Origin: Chara braunii
Taxonomy: Eukaryota > Streptophyta > Charophyceae > Charales > Characeae
Direction: 5' to 3'
DNA: 32,854 bases
Assembly: GCA_003427395.1 (NCBI GenBank)
Contig: BFEA01000120.1
Location: forward strand, 2,366,565-2,399,418
Shown here piece after piece: positions 25,679 through 32,854 of this stretch. How positions within the stretch are numbered: the first letter of the stretch is position 1; every line of letters begins with the position of its first letter. The translations under genes and the position numbers were made by a program. The notes under the pieces are model-generated. The model was not told the DNA's origin. It saw only the letters and a program-made list of their open reading frames with translations, and did not search any database.

Positions 25679-26760
25679 ATGGCAACCACATACGCCCAAG
25701 CCCTCACGCCGGCACACAGCCTGGCACCTCCAGAGGGCAACATGGCAGCGTCAGGGGGATCACCCCCAACACAGGAGGCATTGGGGCAGAGGGCGATGGA
25801 GTTTGTGTTAGAGAGGACGAGAATTCGGTCTGAGATAAAGGTGACGAAAGAGATCCAAGGTGGAAGATGGCCAGGAAAAGGAGGTGGATATTTGGGAATA
25901 CCCGGAAGAGGATTTGGTTACGTTGAACGAGCTCTACCTCAAGCATGCTGTGCTCTTCATTTTCTCGCAGAGGGGTAAAGAGCTCTCAATGAATGATAAA
26001 AGAAAATGGGTGCTGGAGAGATTGAGAGCACTGCAATCCCTCCCTGGCACGGAGCCTGACATATCTCTGCATAGGCGGGGGAGAAACGTGGTCATGGTGC
26101 TATGTGTTGAGGAGGAGTACGCACCCCACCTGCTCTCCATTGGATCACTTAATTGCAAAGGTTCGGTGGCCTCCATTCGACCATGGAAACCTTTCAAGGC
26201 ACCACAACGCGTCATAGACAAGTCATGCTTCACAATCACTTCTAGGTGCAGTTTGACAGCCTCTCGGAGGGACTTCACAGAATAGTTCAAAGGCGACTGG
26301 AGGTGGAACATCCGAACTGCCCAGTTATTGAATGGCTCCCGGCTGGCCCGGACTTCCTCCCAAACCATGATGCGAGAGGTGCATGCCTGAGCGTGCCTAC
26401 AGGCACCCCTCTGACATTCCCGGACTACTGGATCTTCAGGAAGAATGGCCAGAAGGCCACGGTATACGTCTCCACCAAAGCGAACCCAACGTGCTTCCGA
26501 TGTAAGGGCAAGGGGCACTTGGGAAGTGATCCCAACTGCCCTGCAAACAAGTCTGGAACCAGCAGGCAGGGGGAAAATCAGGACCAACTGGTGGAATGCA
26601 AAGGCAAGCCGGGTATCTGGTTCATCAACAGACCGGAGTCCAGAGGCTGGGTCTTCGACGACAATCTGCAGATGCCACAATGGGTCTGGACACTCAAGGT
26701 AGACCCGTTGGTGAAGCCGAACATGTACCCGCCGTATGATAGCAGATGGAGGGAGGTTGG
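25679..26760 (+). pseudogene. LINE ORF1-like protein with zinc knuckle
   Basis: It starts at ATG 25679 (MATTYAQALTPAHSLAPPEG). Three frames must be joined: the first to about 25870; the second 25870-26240 (LNELYLKHAVLFIFSQRGKE, then RGRNVVMVLCVEEEYAPHLL), a stretch with the feel of the RNA-binding region in plant ORF1 proteins; the third from 26246 (HRIVQRRLEVEHPNCPVIEW). The knuckle is CFRCKGKGHLGSDPNC (about 26492-26539), with six residues between His and the last Cys where four are usual. ORF1 proteins bind LINE RNA. After MEERGRSQHF the text switches straight to endonuclease sequence. Confidence 0.7.
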
Positions 26761-26799
26761 GGCGCTGCGAATGGAGGAAAGGGGCAGAAGCCAACATTT

Positions 26800-27025
26800 T
26801 GCGCGCGCGAGAATAGATTACTTCTTGATTTCCAGTGCGCTGTCGCTTGCAGTCCACTTGACCGGGGTGGGGCCCCTCGCTTACTTCGTGGAGTTACAAC
26901 ATAAGTTCATCTTCTTATCACTGTCGCTGAGGGATACACCGAACAGGGGCAGAGGCTTCTTCAAAGTTAACAATTCTCTGCTTAACACGGAGACTATGAG
27001 AGTAGCGGTTGTGGAAGCATGCTGA
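26800..27025 (+). pseudogene. Endonuclease C-terminus fused to ORF1
   Basis: The same frame as the knuckle continues with ARARIDYFLISSALSLAVHL, the C-terminal SRIDYxLxS part of an AP endonuclease. RGRGFFKVNNSLLNTE, the usual linker toward the reverse transcriptase, follows. The N-terminal endonuclease motifs (SWNxxGL, LQE) are missing, so an internal deletion has joined ORF1 to the last third of the endonuclease. The open frame of 260 residues across the join could still be translated. Confidence 0.65.
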
Positions 27026-27419
27026 GCATGACAGAGTGCAGGGGTCTTTCCCGAAACTTGTGGACAGGTTGTCCCGCTTTTGGCTTCCAAAAGGACTGCG
27101 AGGATCCATAGACTTCAAGCAGCTGTGTGGGTTTCGGAGAGGTAGGGGAACATGCTGTACGAGCAGATGCTGGACGGGGCCGGGCAAGAATAAGCAGACT
27201 GGTACAAATGGAGGCTGAACAGGCTAAGGTTGCAGGCCAGGACCTGGGAACTGACTGAGGGTGAACATATGTCCAAGTACTTTTTCCAAAAGATCAAGGC
27301 CAGAGCTTGGAGCACCACTAGTGATTGCATGGCCCAGGGGGGATGACCTCCGATCCCAAGCAGATGCTAGAGGTGGCAGCAGCCTTCTTTAGGCAACTGT
27401 AGACCTCCAAGGAGGCAGA

Positions 27420-28580
27420 TCACCTGCTGCACGAGGTCAAACGGGCGAGGCAGAAATTCTTGCTCCACCTCGATAGGATGCTGGCACCGGAACAGGCTCA
27501 GACACTGGATAGATCTGTCACACAGGACGAGGTAAGAGCAGCACTGGCATCGCTCAAACTCGACAAAACGCCCGGGCGGGATGGACTATCCAAGGAGTAC
27601 TGACAGACCTTCTGGCCGCTCTTTGAGCGGGAGTATCTGCAGTACCTGCAGCAGTGTCACTTTGGACTATCCCCTTTGAGCAAAGAGAAGGGCTGGGGGA
27701 ATACGTCAGCACTGGCATGGTCACTTTGATATACAAGAAAGGCAACCCTGCGGACATCAAGAACTACAGGCCGATCACTCTGTTGCTCGGTGATTTACAA
27801 GGTGCTGGCAAAGCTGATGGCCAACAGACTCAAAGAGATTACCATTCGCTCTTCCACATAGATCAAACGGGGTTCATACCGGGAAGATTCATCCTCGACA
27901 ACGTCATGACACTCTCCGAGTCCATCAGGCACATCACGGACAAGCCATCCTCCTTCCACTTTGAGAAGGCCTATGACCAAGTCAATTGGTAATTTCCAGC
28001 AGCAGTGCATGGAAAAAATGGGCGTGGGACCAAATTTTCGGTGCTGAGTCAGGGTGCTGTACAACAATGCACACGGCAAGGTGCAGCTCAATGGTTTTCT
28101 GTCGGAGTCCTATAAGATGTCTAGATCCGTCCGGCAGGGAGACCCCTTGGCAGCCCCGCTCTTTCTGTTCACGATGGAGGCAATAGCCACCTTTCTAAGA
28201 ACAGACCCATCCATAGACTGGCTTGTTGAGGACAACATGGGCGAGGGTGTGGGAATCTCTCTCCCACCACCGTACTTTTTGCGGACGATCTCACTGTCCT
28301 GATAAGGGCCTTGGACTCTTCTTTCGAGGTGCTCACCTGTGCAATGCAGGCGTTCCAGCTGGCGGCCGAGATGCGCATTAATTGGACAAAGACCATGGCC
28401 TGGTGGCTGGTGGGGGACGATCTACCCACACCCAGATCGTCAGCGCTGGGACTGCAGTGGCAGAAAGGCGACGGGCAGCTGCGGTATCTGGGTATAGGCA
28501 TGACAGCGGCCGGGATCGGTGGCGGGCAGACTTCGGAAGTCCTCGCCAAGACGCTTAACAAGATGGAGAGGTGATTTGGG
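27420..28580 (+). pseudogene. LINE reverse transcriptase
   Basis: Motifs in order over several frames: VTQDEVRAALASLKLDKTPG, then RDGLSKEY ending at TGA 27601; MVTLIYKKGNPADIKNYRPI (27720 on); GFIPGRFILDNVMTLSESIR; FHFEKAYDQVNW (motif A); RSVRQGDPLAAPLFLFTMEA (motif B, about 28120); TVLFADDLTVLI (motif C, FADD at 28278-28289); INWTKTMAWWLVGDDLP, then QLRYLGIGM (28375-28500). Motif A has His (27957-27959) where the catalytic Asp is expected. Stops and frameshifts separate most blocks. Confidence 0.85.
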
Positions 28581-30395
28581 ATCTACACCTCTGTTTTTGG
28601 AAGAACCCTCATTCTCAATACATCGGTCTTCTTCATGTTGTGGTATGCAGGCACCGTGTGCAGCCCGAATAGCGGACTGAGCCGCCCCTTGCGGGCCAGA
28701 GCCGCTGCTTACCTTTGGCTGGTGGACCCCTCACGCCAGAGTGTCCTACCCAGAGTGGATTGGAAGTATGTGGTGCTCCCCCGAAGGAGGATGGAGGTCT
28801 GGGCATCAATTGACCCGGATTGCCAGATGAGAGCACTACAGACAAAGTGGATAATTTAACTCATCTCGCAGTCTCACCTCCCATGGCACACGTGGCCATC
28901 CAGACAGATCATCAAGTTGCCCAAGTACGCCACGTCGCACAACATGCAAGGCCTTTTTTGGCTTATGGCGAGATTGTGGACGATGACCAGATCGTGGGAA
29001 AGCTCGAAGCTGTGGCCATACGTTATCTCCATTTGGAGAGAAGCAATGCCAGCGAAGGTGAAGTGGCCCCAGTGCAGAGAAGAGGTCCTGCACCAACCAC
29101 TGTTTTGCAATCAGTGGATGGTGGACAAGCATGGCACTCCATGGACGCTTATGGCGATGGATAGGAGATGGGGATCGTGGCTAGAGAAATAAGTCTTGCA
29201 AATAAGGCATATCTGGCAGGAAGAGCAGCACCAAGCACGTATGCAGAGGTCAGAGCGGCACTGTCGGGCTGCCATAACCTTCAAGCCAACTACAATGCAA
29301 TGTTGCTGTCGATACCACTGGAGTGGGAACCCTGTTGAGAGAGCCGAACTACTGGGTGCCAAGGGAGTGGGTCACCTTGCTGGACGAGTCCCCTCACGTG
29401 ACGGCCCTCGCCTTTATCACCCGGGCTTCTTCGGATGGAACATGGCTCCTCTTCGATATGCATCGCATTAGTAACCCGGGTAGAACGTGCAGTCTGCTGT
29501 CCAAGATTGCCTTAGCCCAAATAGCCATGAAGGAGGAGCTTACCATTTACAACCCCTCGACCGCGCTGGAAGACCTCGAAGTAGACCCGGCGGAATGGCC
29601 ATGGAGACTGTGGCGCCGGCAGAACGGCCCTGTTAGGCATGTTAACTTGTTGCAGTACACCACGAGGGCAGGGTACAGGCTGGGATGCTGCTCGACGCCG
29701 TTGGCTGACATCATTACTTCTAGATGGGCAAGGCATTGCGGCATTGACCTTGGCACATGGCTGGCCCCATTGTGGACCTCCATCTTGGCAATATGGGACG
29801 CGCACGTCAGTAGCATGCAGTGGCTGATAGCGCTGGTGGAACATAGCCCTGAGGAACAGAACAGCACAGATGGGTCTTTGCACCGTGTGCAACACTGGCC
29901 AGGTGGAGGACATGGTACATTGCTTGCTCTCCTGCCCAGATGCGCAGTAGATATGGAACAGGGTGATCTCCTGGTGGCACACCCTTACCGGTGCTGCCTT
30001 CCCCCCCCTCGAGCCCCGGATCCTCCTGCCCAGCCCTGGTAACAGGCACAAAACGTCTCGGCACACCCTCTTTCAAAGACTTTGCCCGCTGACCCTCTGG
30101 ACGACATGGAAGAGAAGGTGCACCGCTTCTGCAGGGAGAGCAGCCATCAGTGCAACAAGCTTGGGAGAAGCTACTAGCCTCACTTGAAGCAGAGTACTGG
30201 GTGGACTGGTGCAGCGCAAGGCAACGGATGGTGAGACACCGAGATAAAACATCGCTCATCTGGAGGGAATTCTCTGTCAAACTACTAGGAGAGGGAAGAA
30301 TAGGTAGAGTAGCTGGGGACAAGCTCTGCCTCCAATGGTCGGGACGTCAGGGGGAGCAGCAAGGGCTGGACACGGGCCAGACTGTGCTGGAGTAG
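28581..30395 (+). pseudogene. LINE ORF2 C-terminal half with zinc motif
   Basis: After the polymerase, FGIYTSVFGRTLILNTSVFF, then MLWYAGTV, is the usual thumb. Between 28860 and 29320 the frames are broken. A long open frame at 29323-30042 gives NYWVPREWVTLLDESPHVTA, then WRLWRRQNGPVRHVNLLQYT and RWARHCGIDLGTWLAPLWTS. In another frame, CTVCNTGQVEDMVHCLLSCP (29880 on) is the CXXC-H-C motif of plant LINE ends. LTLWTTWKRRCTA follows, then 30150-30395 (EKLLASLEAEYWVDWCSARQ, then FSVKLLGEGRIGRVAGDKLC) up to TAG. Confidence 0.75.
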
Positions 30396-30868
30396 AGCCT
30401 GCATGTGTGTGTGTGTAGTATTGATAATAACCCCCCATGTGAGCAGACGTGGCAAGCTGCGCAGAGAAGCACATCAAGCAACATACCAAAAATAAATCGT
30501 CACTTCATATGGCATGACCAAAACAAGCAAACAAAGAGAAGCTGAATGCACTACTGTTGAAGCCAACCAGACTAGAACATGGGGAGGGGGCAGAGAGGAG
30601 CAAACAAGAGGTAATGCACACTGGGGAGACATATGAGACACATAAATGACAAGCAACAACAAAACACAGGCTGGAGGGCATGGGGGAGGCAGGCGGGCAC
30701 AGAAACACATTGGAAAAAACAAAGGCAATGAACAAAGAAACAAGTCGCACCCACGGAAGACATAGACATAGGCTAGAGGGGAAAGTCGAGGCGAGCAGGG
30801 TGATAGACAACGCAAGTCAGCAAAAGCAACAACAGTAGATGAAAAGACAAGTACTGAAAAAAAAAAAG
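30396..30868 (+). other. LINE 3' untranslated tail
   Basis: Short (TG)n at 30405-30416, A-rich plus strand and a terminal run of 11 A. Minus-strand Cys/Leu/Ser frames (30474-30968) are composition shadows. Confidence 0.5.
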
Positions 30869-31500
30869 CTGATGATAACAAGATTCTTTCGTCGGAGTCG
30901 CACCGACTCATCAGGAGGCTGAACCCTCGACAATCTGCGGAATTTCCGTATTTGATGGTTTGGGTCATGAACCCTTTGACCCTTGTTCAAGGCAGACTGT
31001 CCCCAGGTGGAACATAGCAGCGGTCAGGAACCCTGTGGAGCACCAGGCAACACAGTAGAGGCAACACGGCTGCACAACACCAAAAACGACTGCAAGGAGC
31101 GACATGGCACACAGGGCATGCAGCACGGAAACCGTGAAGTGAAGCACAAGACAACACAAGCAAGGCAACAGCACTGCAGGGGACGACAGGGCGAGCGGAC
31201 CAGCAGGTCAGCAACCATGGAGCGGAGCACAAGGCACCAGCAACAAGGCAACCAACCTTTTTTTTTTTTTTTTCCTCTTTGAACAAATGCTCCAGTCTAT
31301 TCGTGGGGAGCAGCGTCCCATATCGAATTATACAGATCATTGAGAAAATTTGAGGTCTTTCGAGGACATTTGAGATACTGGGGCCATTACCCGGCTTCAG
31401 CTGAGAACAAACTGTGAAACAGAGTCCTACGAACGCTCACTACTCTCAGGTTCCCTTACAAACCCTTCTAAGACTTCCCAACACCGTCTTACTCCCTGCT
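30869..31500. other. Gene-free stretch with an antisense poly(A)-like run
   Basis: GTCGG-AGTCGCA-CCGAC (30893-30909) is a 5-bp hairpin. A 17-base T run (31258-31274) could be the poly(A) tail of a minus-strand retroposed sequence extending right, but no coding similarity is seen. Minus-strand Cys/Leu-rich frames are not credible. Confidence 0.35.
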
Positions 31501-31506
31501 GAGTTC

Positions 31507-32185
31507 TTCCAGGCCTCACGCCCCCACTCTGCGGGTTACAGGGCAACACAACTCGCCCCAGCTCCGACCAGCGTCATCCCAGCAGCAACCCTTGGTCGTC
31601 CCTTGGGCTGCCCACCCCAAAGCATCCCCAGATCTCTCAACCAGGCCTCATGCTCCTGCATCAGCAGGTTACAGGGCAGCACCCCAGCACGGGCCAGCGC
31701 CGTTCTGGCATCGAACGGCCACAGATCATTGAGTATAACAGCATAAAAACTGCCTAAGATGGATTGCTAAGAAACCCTAAGACATTCATAAGAACAACTG
31801 ACTTTTTTTCCATTCAGACTCTACCAAGTCAAAAGAATATGTGTGTCAAAAAGCCTCCCCATCACAAATCAGATAGGTGAAACCTATTCAATCCACCTAC
31901 GATCACCACCAGCATGGCTAATTTCAGCATGAACCGAAGCTCTTCCAGGCCTCATGCTCCCATCAGGTTAGGTTACAGAGTTGCACCACCTTGCTCCAGC
32001 ACCGGCCAGCGTTGCTCCAGTTACGACCCCCGATGACCACTGGGACTGCCCCCGCAAACAGCCCCCCAGAGCTCTCTACCAGACCTCACGCCCCCACTCA
32101 GCTAGGTCACAGAGTTGCGCCACCTGGCTCCGGCTCCGGCCAACGTTGCTCCGGCATCGGTCTTCAAGGGCCACCGACTTTTTAA
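31507..32185 (+). repeat. Two dimers of a ~133-bp repeat
   Basis: CCAG(G/A)CCTCA(C/T)GC(C/T)CC starts copies at 31509, 31641, 31945 and 32079. Each continues with a version of AGGTTACAGGGC, then (G)CTCC(A/G)GC and CCGGCCAGCGT. Copies 1-2 and 3-4 are each spaced 132-134 bp, with about 300 bp from copy 2 to copy 3. The plus-strand frames (Ala/Pro/Ser rich) are not recognisable. Confidence 0.75.
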
Positions 32186-32189
32186 CCAC

Positions 32190-32854
32190 CCCTCGCAGGA
32201 TCGCAGATGGCTTGCCAGATAACACCTATTCCTACAACCTCCTCGAGAGGCAACCAAATGGGAAGCTATAGTAAACTGGATGATAGATTTCTTCGAGAGA
32301 GATTGCCCCTCCCTCCCCCTACCCCTTCCCCCTCAGCCCTATACTGCCTCCACCGAGGAGAGTCATTCCCTCTCCCTCGGCCCCAATATAGGACCAGTTC
32401 TCTCCCACCCTTTCCCCAGGAGCACGCAGTTCCCACCTAAAGCATGCCCCCCCACCCCTTGCCCATTTTCGCCTCCGCAGGGACTGATGTGAAATCACAC
32501 TTCTGATTATTCAACTTGTCATGTATGCAAACAGCGAAACAGCAACTGGCGACATGCGCCCACACAATACTCAAGATATCGTAACCAGATATGAGTTCTC
32601 TTCAACTGGCTATGGCGACTGGGCGCCCACACAACTCACTGTTCGCACTGTGGATCACCCTGGATGTCCCACACGCAACACTCAGTATCATGCTTCACAC
32701 ACCACACATGCTAGGCTACAGCTATGGCAGCGCTAGCTGCCACTACCTATCGCTGCACTCTACTCCTCTGCCCACTTCGTCTTCGGGCACTCTGCAGACC
32801 TCCTCGCACAAGCTGCTAGGTAGCGCTTCCGCATGGCATCCGCAGGAATGAATG
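32190..32854. other. Gene-free end of window
   Basis: C/T-rich DNA to about 32500. Then CAACTGGCGACATGCGCCCA, then CACAATACTCA (about 32544), is echoed by CAACTGGCTATGGCGACTGG, then GCGCCCACACAACTCA (about 32603), a diverged ~60-bp duplication. Short plus frames are open to the edge but unrecognised. Confidence 0.35.

Larger units (their letters stand above)
25679..30868 (+). mobile_element. Decayed non-LTR retrotransposon (LINE, plant L1-like)
   Basis: The plus strand carries ORF1 remnants with a zinc knuckle, a short endonuclease C-terminus, a reverse transcriptase with B and C motifs, and a C-terminal zinc motif. An untranslated tail of about 470 bp then ends in an 11-A run (30857-30867). 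This order is that of L1-type LINEs. It has many stops and frameshifts and lacks most of the endonuclease, so it is dead. Ends are approximate and no target duplication was identified. Confidence 0.8.

Noticed and set aside
25006-25743. Minus-strand Ser/Pro/Leu frames before the LINE
   Set aside because: Composition shadows of a G/A-rich leader, overlapping each other in several phases.
30474-31340. Minus-strand frames of 100-165 residues rich in Cys, Leu and Ser
   Set aside because: Overlapping frames in all three phases, no domains; they are produced by the A/C/G-rich opposite strand of the LINE tail.

Overview
The window looks like nuclear DNA of a repeat-rich plant-lineage eukaryote. It has a spliced-looking gene end, a land-plant-type GTP cyclohydrolase I segment, a tRNA-iMet-type primer site in a chromovirus retrotransposon, several decayed LINEs, small DNA transposons, long microsatellites and an N gap. 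The gag, pol and LINE proteins resemble, from memory only, those annotated in the charophyte alga Chara braunii. That species call is an inference and was not searched. There are no bacterial operons, ribosome binding sites or CRISPR arrays.

Layout. Positions 1-2950: pyrimidine-rich tandem repeats and microsatellites, a 115-bp Tourist-like MITE (1777-1891) and two pieces of a second foldback family. Positions 2957-12886: one Ty3/gypsy chromovirus on the minus strand, with its two LTRs, a CTGAG target duplication, a primer-binding site and decayed gag-protease-RT-RNaseH-integrase-chromodomain. Its left (3') LTR carries a nested LINE fragment. Its protease/RT junction carries about 285 bp of foreign DNA holding an intact organelle-type tRNA-Leu(UAG). 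Positions 12887-14999: GC-rich and simple repeats, then a tandemly duplicated 136-bp module with TATA-like boxes. Positions 15054-16266: the first coding exon of a GTP cyclohydrolase I (folate pathway) gene. It has a very long N-terminal extension made of four repeats of about 62-70 residues, and the rest of the gene is not recognisable in the window. Positions 16267-22340: putative intron and/or intergenic DNA holding a tRNA-derived SINE, a 931-bp non-autonomous hAT element with a perfect 8-bp target duplication, palindromic repeats, more tRNA-like SINE heads and minisatellites around a 138-base gap.

Positions 22551-23720: an endonuclease-domain fragment of a second LINE, itself split by a foldback MITE. 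Positions 23731-24160: AAT-tailed ~197-bp tandem units. Positions 24340-25075: a cluster of ACGT-core motifs, then three back-to-back hairpins. Positions 25679-30868: a decayed LINE (ORF1 with zinc knuckle, RT, C-terminal zinc motif). Positions 31505-32190: two dimers of a ~133-bp repeat.

No genes here work together as a pathway. The only host gene I can support is the GTP cyclohydrolase I exon; almost everything else is transposon-derived or simple repeat. Best leads for novelty are the repeat-built N-terminus of the cyclohydrolase with its duplicated promoter-like module, the organellar tRNA captured inside a retrotransposon, and the small DNA transposons with exact target duplications. All identities were judged by eye.
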